From Sphingomonas sp. SUN039 (GTDB taxonomy: Bacteria > Pseudomonadota > Alphaproteobacteria > Sphingomonadales > Sphingomonadaceae), in the NCBI RefSeq assembly GCF_024758725.1, contig NZ_CP096972.1, forward strand, positions 850,001 through 914,000: a stretch of DNA of 64,000 bases, read 5' to 3'. Position 1 is the stretch's first letter. Every line of letters starts with the position of its first letter. Made by a program: the position numbers and the translations under genes. Below the pieces are notes generated by a model, which was not told the origin of the DNA, did no database searches, and was given only the letters and a program-made list of their open reading frames with translations. This document shows positions 24,853 through 34,265 of the stretch, piece after piece.

Positions 24853-26367
24853 TCAGAGCTCGATCTTCCAGTCCCACTCGAACGAGGGATCGCCGTCCAT
24901 CACCTCGACTCCGGCAGCGGCGAGTTCGTCGCGGATGCGGTCGGAGGTGGCGAAATCCTTCGCCACGCGCGCGGCCTTGCGTTCGTCGAGGCGGGCTTCG
25001 ATTTCGGGTTCGGTGAGGGTAGCGGAGGTGGGGCGGATGCGGAGAGCAACACGAGACAAAGTCGCGTTCTCTAAGTTCAGCCCCAGCGCCTCATCCATGC
25101 ACTCGACAACAGCAAACCTTTCTGAAGCATTGGCACCCTTCAGCCCGAGAACTTTTTCGACCAGTGTGAGTGCGACCGCTGAATTTAGATCATCGGAGAG
25201 CGCGGTCTCGAATTCTTTCACGATGTCCTTGAGACGCTGATTTGTAATGTCGGCAGCTCGGAGCAAAAAGGTGGAGTCGAGTGCTTGAACATTCGACGTT
25301 GCGGCTAGGTGATGGGCGAGACTTTCTACCTCTTGGTAGAGGTTTGAAGCTCCCATCACCATCCGCTTCAACCGCACCTGCGCCGCCAGCAGATTCTCCC
25401 AGCTGAACTCCAGCTCGCTCCGGTAATGCGCCTGCAGACACATCAGCCGGTACGACAGCGGATGAAACCCGCGATCCACCAGCGCCTGCAGCCGCAGAAA
25501 CTCTCCGCTCGACTTCGACATTTTTCCCGTGCGGTCGATCAGGAAGTTATTGTGCATCCACAGCCGCGCGCCGGTCTGGTCGCCTTCGCAATACCCCTCA
25601 TGCGCCTGGTTCTGCGCGATTTCGCAGGGGTGGTGGATTTCGCGGTGATCGATGCCGCCGGTGTGGATGTCGAACGGAAACCCGAGCAGCGCACCCGACA
25701 TCACCGAGCATTCGAGGTGCCAGCCCGGCGCGCCGCGACCCCAGGGTGAGTCCCATTCCATCTGGCGCGTTTCCCCCGGCGGCGTCGTGCGCCAGATCGC
25801 GAAGTCGAGCGGGCTGCGCTTGCCCGCGACCGCTTCGATCCGGCTCTCGCCCTGATCGGTATGCGCCCGCGCCAGCCGCCCGTAATCGGGCACCGTCGAG
25901 ACATCGAAATACAGCCCGCTGTCGAGCCGGTAGCAATGCTTCGCCTCGATCGATTGTGCCCATTCGATCATCTGCGGAACATAGTCGGTGGCGCGCGGAT
26001 GTTGCGGCTTGCGGACGTTCAGGCGCTCAAGGTCGTTCTCGAAATCGGCCTGATAGAATGCGGCAATGTCCCACGCGCTTTTGCCCGCCGCGCTCGCCGC
26101 CTTCTCCATCTTGTCGTCGCCCGCATCGGCGTCGCTGGTCAGATGGCCGACATCGGTGATGTTGATGACATGCTTCAGGTCGTACCCCTTGAAGCTCAGC
26201 ACCCGCCCCAGCGTGTCGGCAAACACATAGGCGCGCATGTTGCCGATATGCTGGTAGTTATAGACCGTCGGCCCGCAGGTGTAGACGCGCGCCTCGCCCT
26301 CGCGGATGGGGCGGAATTCCTCGACCTCGCGGGTCAGCGAATTGAACAGGCGCAGTGGGGTGGTCAT
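24853..26367 (-). CDS. cysS: Cysteinyl-tRNA synthetase
   Basis: A 504-residue class I synthetase. The zinc-binding Cys lies in YTCGPTVYNYQHIGNMRAYV, which also holds the HIGH-type motif (HIGN). The second zinc Cys/His set is in GWHLECSVMSGALLG and DHREIHHPCEIAQ. The KMSKS loop is GKMSKSSGEFLRL. The C-terminal anticodon-binding part ends DWKIEL. Length is slightly above the usual 460-480 because of an insertion around residues 330-360. A tRNA-Cys gene also occurs in this window (42109-42182) but is not adjacent. Confidence 0.97.
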   Translation of the reverse strand: MTTPLRLFNSLTREVEEFRPIREGEARVYTCGPTVYNYQHIGNMRAYVFADTLGRVLSFKGYDLKHVINITDVGHLTSDADAGDDKMEKAASAAGKSAWDIAAFYQADFENDLERLNVRKPQHPRATDYVPQMIEWAQSIEAKHCYRLDSGLYFDVSTVPDYGRLARAHTDQGESRIEAVAGKRSPLDFAIWRTTPPGETRQMEWDSPWGRGAPGWHLECSVMSGALLGFPFDIHTGGIDHREIHHPCEIAQNQAHEGYCEGDQTGARLWMHNNFLIDRTGKMSKSSGEFLRLQALVDRGFHPLSYRLMCLQAHYRSELEFSWENLLAAQVRLKRMVMGASNLYQEVESLAHHLAATSNVQALDSTFLLRAADITNQRLKDIVKEFETALSDDLNSAVALTLVEKVLGLKGANASERFAVVECMDEALGLNLENATLSRVALRIRPTSATLTEPEIEARLDERKAARVAKDFATSDRIRDELAAAGVEVMDGDPSFEWDWKIEL

Positions 26368-26414
26368 GCCGCGCGCCTTCGTTCAGCCTCGCGTGCCCGT
26401 CAACCTTGCGCGCT

Positions 26415-29400
26415 TCACGCCGGGCATTTCTCCTTCGCCGGGTCGCACTTCGGCTTGGTGTCGTCGACCGACCACAGATCGTCGTTGCCCGCGCCCGTCA
26501 CCGGTTCGTCGATCAGCGGCTCGTCGCCCGGTGTCACATAATCCTTGAGCTGGATCAGCGCGAGCGGCAGCAGGTTGCCGACCGAGCCCTCGCCGAAATC
26601 GCCCAGCAGGATGTCTCGGATCGGGTCGTTCGGCACGACGCGGCACCCGCTGCCGCCGGTGATCGTGCAGCCGTTGACGGTCGAGGTGGTGTCGAACAGG
26701 CGGGGGGCTGCGGCGAGTTGTTCCGCGGTCAACACGCCGCTCGCCGGAACCTGGAAGATGTCGCTGGCCTGTGCATCGACGCTCCGGATTTTGATCAACG
26801 GAATGTCATCGAGACCCGTCACAAACCCGCCAACCGTCGGCGCGCCGAGCGGTGTCGTTGCCCCGACCTGTCGCCCGTTGATCGCGATCCGCACTGGATT
26901 GGAGCCGCCCTGAACGATTGTGAACCCGCCCGTACCGACAGTGTAGCCGCGCCGCCCGCTGTAATCGCGGTTCGCCGCTGTCGTTGCCGCGCCGGTATTC
27001 TGGATGATCAATGTCGAGTTGAGCAGGGTCGCGCGGATGCCGCCGGCTTGCAGATAACCGCCGTCATCGACCGCGCCATCGTTCTTGCCCGCGCGGTCGC
27101 TGATCGCCGACAGGGTCGATGCTGCCCCGAAATCTGCCAGCGCCGCGCTGGACGACGCGACGATATTGCGGCTGGTCAGGTCGAGTGTACCGGCGAGGCC
27201 TGCTGTACCGCCCAACGCAATCCGCCCCGCATCGAGTACCTCGATCGCCTCGTCGCCCCGGATCGCGAAGGTCTGGCCGCTGCCCACACCGGTGAAGCCG
27301 ACCGCGCCGATCATCCGGACCTTGCCCCCGTTGGAGATCGAGAAAGTGCCTTGCGCGCCGAGATTGGTATTGGCGCCGAAGGTGAAGGCGTCGATCACGA
27401 CATCGGGCGTGCGCGTCGAGTTGAATGCCGTGGACGCGGTGCCGATAACCGGCGCGACAATGGCGATATTGTTCGCAAACAGCCGCCCGGTTTCCGCCGC
27501 CGACAGGCTATAGCCTGAGCCGCCGGTGCCACCGATAAAGGTCCGGTTCTGCGTCGAATTGTTGGTCAGCGTCAGTTGCGTCGTCGTGCCGAGCGTGCCG
27601 AGCCGCCCGTTCGCGCCGATCACGATGTCGGGCGAGGCGACAGCAACGGTCGCGCCGGTGGCGACCCCGTTGACCGTCGCGACGCCGCCGCTGGCGAGCG
27701 TCAGTGCGCCCGATGCAGTCGCAGGACCGACGGTCAGCGCGCCTGCTGTCGTGACATCGGCGTTTCCGGCGGTCGCGGTCAGTTGGTCGAAGGCCAAAGC
27801 GCCCGTCGAACGGATCGACACCGACCGCCCGGTCGCCGTGACCGCGCCAGTCGACCGCAAATCGGTCCCGACCGAGATCGCGCCGTTCACGGCCGACAGC
27901 ACGGTTACGCCGTTGGTGGCCAGTGTCGGCAAGGTTATCCCGGTGTCGCCCTGCACGATGTTGGGCGCACCGCTGGCCGAGGTCACCAAAGTGCCCGTGA
28001 TCGCCCGCGGCGTCTGCATCTGGAAGGTGCCGCCCGCTGTCACTGTGCCGAAGCCGATATTGCCGCCCGCGCTGACGCCGACGAGCCCGCCCGCCGTCGC
28101 GCGGGTGAAAGTGAGGGTGCCGCCGCCCGCGCCGATCAGGATGCGTCCGCCCGCGTCGAGCGTCGTGAGCACATCGTTGCCCGCTTGTCCGCTGACATTT
28201 AGATTTCCGCCCGCCCGCAACGCGCCGCTGCTGATCGACCCCGAGGTCTGGGCAATCAATTGGAGATCGCCGCCTGTGCTGGTCGCCGACGCGACGGTCA
28301 GGCCGAGATCCCCTAACAGGTTGACCGCGCCGGGCGCATTGACCGCACCCGTCGCCAGCGTTCCCCGGCTGGATGCAGTGACGGTCGCGCCGGTCAGCGT
28401 GCCCGTTCGAATGGTGTCTGTCGGATCGAAATTTATATAATTCAGCGCGCCGCCTGCTTGGCCATTGGCCGTGTTTATCGAGCCGCCCTGAATATCGAGC
28501 GTCGTCCCCGCCGTGGAATTGCCGCCGGTAATCGGCCCTGAGCTGCGGATGACCGTGCCGAAGCGCGATGTCGTCGATGTAAAGGTGATCGGCTGCGATG
28601 CGGCGTACAATATCGTGCCTGCCGAATTGGCGGTGCCGGTCGCAATCCGGTTGAGCTGCAGGTTGATCGTGCTGCCATCGTCTTCGTTGTCTGGCCCCAG
28701 TCCGGTCGTCAGCAAATTGCCCGTCGTAATCGCATTGCCCGTGGCGATGATGTCATCCCCGGCGGTCATGTTGCCTGTCGTCATAACGGCTGGCCCGGGG
28801 CCGCCGAACAGGCGGATGTCTTCGACGGCCGTGACGCTGCCTGTCGTCAAATTCCCAGTCGCGTTGGCGATCAGGTTCCTTGCGGTGACGGTGCCAAGAG
28901 CCAGCGATCCTGCCGCCGTAAGCGTCGCATTGCCGCCTGCCTGCAACGTGCCGAAGTTGAGATTGCGTCCCGCCGTTGTGGTGACAGCGCCAGTGGCCAC
29001 GACGCTTGTGCCGACCGCGTCATCGCCCGCGTTCAGCGCCACCGTGCTGGCCGAATTGATCGTGTTGAAGATCACGCCCTGTCCGGAGGTGATCGCCACG
29101 CTGCCGCCGTTGACGGCCTGCAAGTTTGTTTGCCCGGCATCGATCGTCAGGTCGCGGGTGGCGGCAATCGTCCCCGTCGCCATCGCCATACCGGTGGTCA
29201 CGATCCGCAGGTCGCGCGGCGCGGTCAGCGCGCCCGCCTGAAGCGATTGCGCGGTCAGGACGATGTCGCGTCCCGCCGTCACCGCGCCGGGGGTCAGCAC
29301 CGTACCCGCACCTAGAATAACATCGCCGCTGGACTGCACGGTCGCCGCCGTCAGCCCCGTTCCCGCCGCAACATCGACGTCGCCCGCTGTCGCGGTCAGC

Positions 29401-32400
29401 ACACCCCCGGTCAGCGCCCCGGTCGAGCGCAGGAACAGCGATCGGCCGCTGGCCGTGAAAAGGCCGGCCGACTGGAGGTTGGTCGCCACGCTGATTGCGC
29501 CATTGGCGGCGCTCAACGTCGTCGTCCCGCCCGATACGATGGTCGGCACGGTAATACCGGTCGCGCCGGTGATCGACACCGGGCCGTTCGTGGCGGTCGC
29601 GCTGGTGCCTGTCGCGGCTCCGGCGGCATTAACCGTGAACGATGTGCCCGCCGTTGCCGTGCCGAAGGCGACATTGCCGCCGGTGCTGGCCAGCGCCACC
29701 GACCCCGTTGCCTGCGGTGTCGCAATCGTCAGCGCGCCGACGCTCGATACGTCGAGATTGCCCGCGGTCGCGCTGAGCGTGTTGAAGCTCAACGCGCCGA
29801 GCGAGCGGAGGAAGATGGATTGTCCGGTTGCCAATGCCGTGCCGCCGGGTTGCAGGTTGGTTGCCACCGTGACCGCGCCATTGACCGCGCTCAGGCTGAC
29901 GGTACCGCCCGACACGACGGTCGGCATCATCACGCCGGTCGCGCCGTTCAGGGTCAACGGGCCGGTCGTTGCCGTGGCGCTGGTGCCGGCAATCGTTCCC
30001 GGCGATGTCACCGCCAGCGACGTTCCTGCCGTCGCCGCCCCCAGGGCGACATTGCCGCCGGTGCTGGCGAGCGTGATCGACCCGCTCGCCTGAGGTGTGA
30101 CCAGCGACAGCGCGCCTGCCGTCGAGACATCGAGATTGCCTGCCGTCGCAGTCAGCGCGCCGAAAGCCAATGCGCCGGTGCTGCGGATGAAGGCGGAACG
30201 CGCGCTCGCGGTGACCAGTCCGGCGGACTGGAGATTGGTGGCAACCGTAATCGCGCCATTGGCCGCCGTCAGTGCGGTCGTGCCGCCCGACACGATTGTC
30301 GGGATCGTGACGCCGGTCGTACCGCTGATCGACACCGGTCCCGCCGTGCCCGTTGCGCTGGTGCCCGTCGCGGTTCCGGCGGCATCGACTGTGAACGATG
30401 TTCCCGCAGTTGCCGTGCCGAACGCGACATTGCCGCCGCTGCTCGCCAGCGACACCGATCCGGTCGCCTGCGGCGTTGTCACCGACAGTGCGCCGACGGT
30501 CGCAACATCGAGGTTCCCGGCGGTGGCGTTGAGATTGCTGAAGGTCAACGCACCGAGCGAGCGGAGGAAGATCGATTGTCCGGTTGCCGTCGCCGTGCCG
30601 CCGGGTTGCAGGTTGGATGCGACGGTCACCGCACCGTTGGTCGCGACCAGACCGATGGCGCCGCCTGCCACGACGGTCGGGACTGTGATGCCCGTCGGCC
30701 CGACCAGACTCAGCGTTCCCGTGGTTGCGGTGGCGCTGGTCCCCGTAATCTTGGTGCCCGCTGCTGCCAAGGCTCCCCCGGCGACGACGGTGCCAAAAAC
30801 GGTCGTCCCGCCAGTTCCGTTCAGCAACAAATTTGTCGCCGCATTGGCGTCGCCGCCCGCAATCGCCAGACCCGAAGTCGTGATCGCGGCGCGCGAGAAC
30901 AAATTGGTGAAGCGCACCGTCCCTGCAGGCGCGGTCAGCGTGATGCCGTTCGGGCGCGTCGCCAGCGCTATACCCGACGTGCCGAGCCGCACATCGCCTG
31001 CGGTCGAGCTGAGCAGGACCTGCCCGGTCGCGCTCGTCCCCGCGTCCGCAATGTCGACGCCGGCATTGGCACGAATGTCGATGTTTCCCGCACCGGCAAA
31101 GGCGCGCTCGCCGACGATGAACGTGCCCGTCGTCGTGATTTCGGGCGTGTACGAACTCGCCCCCTGATAACCGCGCAGCAGGCCCGTTGTGTCGAGCGTG
31201 CGGAAGCGGACGCTATTGGTCGTCGCGAGCAATCCGCTGCCCAATTCGATTCCGCCGGTCGAGATGACCGATGAATCGACTCCTCCCAGCGTGCGCTGAC
31301 CGACCAGCCTCACCGTGCCGCCGCGCAATGTGACCGACCCGGTGTGAATCTGGTCGCGTCCTGCCTGCAGCTGGACGCTCGGCCCGGTAACGGTGCTTGC
31401 CGTTCCTGGCGCGACGCCGGTGTGCCCGACCAATATGTCGTTGCCGTAACCGAACACCCCGGTCGACCCGACGATGCCGCCCGCGGCGCCTGCCGCACTG
31501 AGTGTCAGCGTGCCGAGCGTGCCGAGATCGATACCGGTGGTATTTGCGGTCGTGACAATCGGGGCATTGTCCGCCGTCAGCGTGATCGACCCGCTCGCCG
31601 CGCCGCTCCCCGACACACCCGCGCGCGCGAAGAGATTGGCAAAGGTCAATGTCTGACCTGCGCCGATATTGGCCACAGTGATCGCCCCTGCAGTCGCGTT
31701 GGGCAGGCCCGCCGAGATTTGCCCCGAGGCATCCAGCGTCGTTACACCGGCGGTCAGCGACCCGGCTTGTAACGCTGCTCCGGTTGTGGACCGGACGTTT
31801 ATCGTCCCGCCGGTGCCACCCAGCGTCGTTCCCGAAAATCCTCTGGCATCGACAGAAAGACCGTCGGGCAGGACAAGCGTACCGCCCAGCGCCAAGACAT
31901 CGACCGTGCCGCCGGTGCCGAGCGCAGGGGTATTCGTGCTGCCGCCGGTGCCATAGGCCGAAATCGGTGTCACGCCCGCACCAGTGACGACCGTGATGCT
32001 GCCGCCGTTGCGCGCGGCCAAGGTCGCGGTGCCGCCGAAGCTCGCGCCTGCGCGATCATTGGGGATGTTGAAATCGCGCGCGAGTGCGTGCGCCCGCATG
32101 TCGAGCCTATGCAGCGTCATCGTGCCGCCGTCGGCGTTGACCAGCACTGTTCCGGCACGCTGGCTCGAAGTCGGGGCTCCCAGAACGGTGTCGAGAAAAA
32201 CAACGCTGGCGGTTACCAGAACCGGTGGCTTGGGCGCGCTGGGCGCTGTCGCGTCCGTCGTTATTGTGCCGCCGTTGGTCGCCGTCAGACGCGCGGTTCC
32301 AGCGATTACGGCACCGCCTGCAGCGGGTACTCCGACCCGTGGCCCTGCCTTTACGGCATCGGCGTCGATGCTCATGCCATTGCCGCCGTTGGCTCCGACC

Positions 32401-34265
32401 GACAAGATGCCCGCACCACTGACATCCACGGCGGCAAGACCGCTACCGGCGGTGGCGCCGGCAGTGCCGCCTGTGCTCGCCCCTGCCTGTCTTTCACGCG
32501 ATGCCAGAAACAGCGAGTCGGTATTGTATCGACCGCCGGTCACCAAAACGCGCGCGGTGCCGGCCGAAGCCACACCCGCCAGACCCGTGGTGGCATCGCC
32601 GCCGGTGGCGGACGCATCGAGGGTCAGTTCGGTCGAGTTCATCGTGCCGCTGTTGATCGTCAGCAAGGCATTGCCGCCAGTGGCGTTGCCGCCGCCGATG
32701 CTGGGAAACTGCCCCCCGACACTACCGGTTGCCGAGAGCTGGTTCCCGAACCCGTTCAGGTTGAGCACCGTGGGGGTGGTGCCCGCGTTAAGCGTGATCG
32801 ACGCGGTGCCGCCAATGCCGTTGCCGCTGAGGATCGGGCCACCGCCGCCAACGCCGTCCGCTGACAGCGACAGCGTGTCGCCGAACGTGACCGTGCCGCC
32901 ATTGATCGCGATGCTCGATTGCCCGCCCGTGGCATTGCCGCCCGTACCGACCGGGTCGTCCTTGCCGAATGCGGTCGCATTGAGGAAGGTTTGTCCCGCG
33001 ACCGTCAGCGTCCCGTCGTTGACAGTGATTCCGGTTGCCCCGCCTTGCCCGGGTTGCCCCGAACCCATGAGCAGGTTTCCGCCAACGGTCATCGTCTGCC
33101 CGGCATCGATGCGCACTTGGGTGCTGACCGCGCTGGCGAGGCTGACGTTGCTGGTAAATGTCAGCGGTGCACCCCCCGCCGGGGCAGCAACGATATTCGT
33201 CGCCTGCGCATTGACCTCAGACCGGAACAGGCCGCTGCCGATGTTCAGATTGGCGGCTGTAGTGCTCGAATTGCCGCCGATGTTGCCGAACACCACGTTC
33301 TGACCCGCGGACAGCACGATCGTCCCGTTTTGTACGGTCGCGGTCGCGGCGGGCGTGTAACCGACCGTCCCGCCGACCAGCATCGTGATCGCAGTGTTTT
33401 TGGGCATGGCGGCCATGGCGATTGTGCCATTGCCCGCTGGCCCGGTGGTGGTTCCGGTGTGCGTCAACGCATTGGCGACACCCGTACCGGTCAGGAACGA
33501 AATGTTGAAAAATCCGCCGTTCAGCTCAAGGTCGACCTGTTCGGCGGCGGCATAGGCAGTCGAGCCGTTGACCGTCGCCGTGCCGCCCATCGTCACTTGG
33601 GGGGCGACCACGCCGAAATAGCTGCCCGCGCGCGTCAGATTGATCTGCGCGCCGGGCTGGATAGTGACCGCCGAGGTCGAATTGGACGCTCCCCGGAACC
33701 GGATCGCGCCGGTTCCTGAAAACAGCCCACCCGTTGCGTCGATGTCGTTCGCGGTCAGGATCAGATTGCCGACGTTGAAGATCGACGTCGGCCCCGCGAT
33801 GATGCCGCCCGGCGAGTAGAACCATACCGAACCGCCGCGCTGCGCGGGCAAGCCTGCCACAGGCGTGACCTGACTCGTCACCGTGCCATTGAATGAAATC
33901 GGCCGGTTCGTGCTGGGCAGTATGCGGTTGAGGACGACATAATCGGTCAGACCGGGGGCACCATCGAACAGTGCTTCGCGCCCGCTCGGCAGAAAATTGA
34001 TCGGCAAGGGGGAGGGCGGCAATACGCCCGGCCCGGTTTCGGGATTCCAGTTGATGATCGCTTGCGGCGTACGGACGGTGATCGTGTCCTTGACCGGAGT
34101 CCGCGCAATCACGACTTCCGCAGGGTTGAACGTCGCATCGCCCTGCAGCGCGCGATCTGCATAGGTTTGCCCGAACACCGGTGCCGCCAGAAGCCCGAAG
34201 GCACAGGTCGCGAGCAACCGGCAGCGGAGCGGCGAAGCGATCATGGGGAACCTCATGGCTTTCAT
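26415..34265 (-). CDS. Large TpsA-type exoprotein (filamentous haemagglutinin-like) with internal repeats
   Basis: A 2616-residue secreted protein. The start at 34265 makes an ATGA overlap with the tpsB-like stop and gives the signal peptide RCRLLATCAFGLLAAPVFGQ. Residues about 40-220 look like the TPS secretion domain (GGSVWFYSPGGIIAGP, LILTANDIDATGGLF). The rest is Gly/Ala/Thr-rich beta-helix sequence. Four tandem 126-residue units, each opening GTSAT, start near 30744, 30366, 29988 and 29610 at exact 378-base steps; a diverged copy lies near 27930-27660. The C-terminal 80 residues are acidic with two Cys pairs (CTITGGSGC; CDPAKEKC). Likely a surface adhesin or exported structural protein secreted through the adjacent TpsB. 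Confidence 0.85.
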   Translation of the reverse strand: MKAMRFPMIASPLRCRLLATCAFGLLAAPVFGQTYADRALQGDATFNPAEVVIARTPVKDTITVRTPQAIINWNPETGPGVLPPSPLPINFLPSGREALFDGAPGLTDYVVLNRILPSTNRPISFNGTVTSQVTPVAGLPAQRGGSVWFYSPGGIIAGPTSIFNVGNLILTANDIDATGGLFSGTGAIRFRGASNSTSAVTIQPGAQINLTRAGSYFGVVAPQVTMGGTATVNGSTAYAAAEQVDLELNGGFFNISFLTGTGVANALTHTGTTTGPAGNGTIAMAAMPKNTAITMLVGGTVGYTPAATATVQNGTIVLSAGQNVVFGNIGGNSSTTAANLNIGSGLFRSEVNAQATNIVAAPAGGAPLTFTSNVSLASAVSTQVRIDAGQTMTVGGNLLMGSGQPGQGGATGITVNDGTLTVAGQTFLNATAFGKDDPVGTGGNATGGQSSIAINGGTVTFGDTLSLSADGVGGGGPILSGNGIGGTASITLNAGTTPTVLNLNGFGNQLSATGSVGGQFPSIGGGNATGGNALLTINSGTMNSTELTLDASATGGDATTGLAGVASAGTARVLVTGGRYNTDSLFLASRERQAGASTGGTAGATAGSGLAAVDVSGAGILSVGANGGNGMSIDADAVKAGPRVGVPAAGGAVIAGTARLTATNGGTITTDATAPSAPKPPVLVTASVVFLDTVLGAPTSSQRAGTVLVNADGGTMTLHRLDMRAHALARDFNIPNDRAGASFGGTATLAARNGGSITVVTGAGVTPISAYGTGGSTNTPALGTGGTVDVLALGGTLVLPDGLSVDARGFSGTTLGGTGGTINVRSTTGAALQAGSLTAGVTTLDASGQISAGLPNATAGAITVANIGAGQTLTFANLFARAGVSGSGAASGSITLTADNAPIVTTANTTGIDLGTLGTLTLSAAGAAGGIVGSTGVFGYGNDILVGHTGVAPGTASTVTGPSVQLQAGRDQIHTGSVTLRGGTVRLVGQRTLGGVDSSVISTGGIELGSGLLATTNSVRFRTLDTTGLLRGYQGASSYTPEITTTGTFIVGERAFAGAGNIDIRANAGVDIADAGTSATGQVLLSSTAGDVRLGTSGIALATRPNGITLTAPAGTVRFTNLFSRAAITTSGLAIAGGDANAATNLLLNGTGGTTVFGTVVAGGALAAAGTKITGTSATATTGTLSLVGPTGITVPTVVAGGAIGLVATNGAVTVASNLQPGGTATATGQSIFLRSLGALTFSNLNATAGNLDVATVGALSVTTPQATGSVSLASSGGNVAFGTATAGTSFTVDAAGTATGTSATGTAGPVSISGTTGVTIPTIVSGGTTALTAANGAITVATNLQSAGLVTASARSAFIRSTGALAFGALTATAGNLDVSTAGALSLVTPQASGSITLASTGGNVALGAATAGTSLAVTSPGTIAGTSATATTGPLTLNGATGVMMPTVVSGGTVSLSAVNGAVTVATNLQPGGTALATGQSIFLRSLGALSFNTLSATAGNLDVSSVGALTIATPQATGSVALASTGGNVAFGTATAGTSFTVNAAGAATGTSATATNGPVSITGATGITVPTIVSGGTTTLSAANGAISVATNLQSAGLFTASGRSLFLRSTGALTGGVLTATAGDVDVAAGTGLTAATVQSSGDVILGAGTVLTPGAVTAGRDIVLTAQSLQAGALTAPRDLRIVTTGMAMATGTIAATRDLTIDAGQTNLQAVNGGSVAITSGQGVIFNTINSASTVALNAGDDAVGTSVVATGAVTTTAGRNLNFGTLQAGGNATLTAAGSLALGTVTARNLIANATGNLTTGSVTAVEDIRLFGGPGPAVMTTGNMTAGDDIIATGNAITTGNLLTTGLGPDNEDDGSTINLQLNRIATGTANSAGTILYAASQPITFTSTTSRFGTVIRSSGPITGGNSTAGTTLDIQGGSINTANGQAGGALNYINFDPTDTIRTGTLTGATVTASSRGTLATGAVNAPGAVNLLGDLGLTVASATSTGGDLQLIAQTSGSISSGALRAGGNLNVSGQAGNDVLTTLDAGGRILIGAGGGTLTFTRATAGGLVGVSAGGNIGFGTVTAGGTFQMQTPRAITGTLVTSASGAPNIVQGDTGITLPTLATNGVTVLSAVNGAISVGTDLRSTGAVTATGRSVSIRSTGALAFDQLTATAGNADVTTAGALTVGPATASGALTLASGGVATVNGVATGATVAVASPDIVIGANGRLGTLGTTTQLTLTNNSTQNRTFIGGTGGSGYSLSAAETGRLFANNIAIVAPVIGTASTAFNSTRTPDVVIDAFTFGANTNLGAQGTFSISNGGKVRMIGAVGFTGVGSGQTFAIRGDEAIEVLDAGRIALGGTAGLAGTLDLTSRNIVASSSAALADFGAASTLSAISDRAGKNDGAVDDGGYLQAGGIRATLLNSTLIIQNTGAATTAANRDYSGRRGYTVGTGGFTIVQGGSNPVRIAINGRQVGATTPLGAPTVGGFVTGLDDIPLIKIRSVDAQASDIFQVPASGVLTAEQLAAAPRLFDTTSTVNGCTITGGSGCRVVPNDPIRDILLGDFGEGSVGNLLPLALIQLKDYVTPGDEPLIDEPVTGAGNDDLWSVDDTKPKCDPAKEKCPA
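29340..30744 (-). repeat. Tandem 378-bp repeats inside the TpsA gene
   Basis: Successive units begin at about 30744, 30366, 29988 and 29610 (minus strand), each step exactly 378 bases or 126 codons. Units carry GTSAT, a (I/M)PT(I/V)V(S/A)GG element, NGA(I/V)(T/S)VA(T/S)NLQ, an IRS or LRS element followed by TGAL or LGAL, ATAGNLDV and GGNVA(F/L)G. The fourth unit is incomplete at its end. Units 1 and 3 resemble each other more than their direct neighbours, and so do 2 and 4 (LQPGGTA and FLRSLGAL versus LQSAGL). This suggests duplication of a two-unit block. Confidence 0.85.

Noticed and set aside
29340-30744. Regular repeats considered as a CRISPR array
   Set aside because: Period is 378 bases, repeats are coding and keep frame, and there are no short direct repeats with unique spacers or cas genes.
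27526-33303. Several plus-strand frames of 140-480 codons opposite the exoprotein
   Set aside because: Pro/Val/Ala repeats mirror the Gly/Thr/Ala repeats of the exoprotein on the other strand; no start signals or domains.
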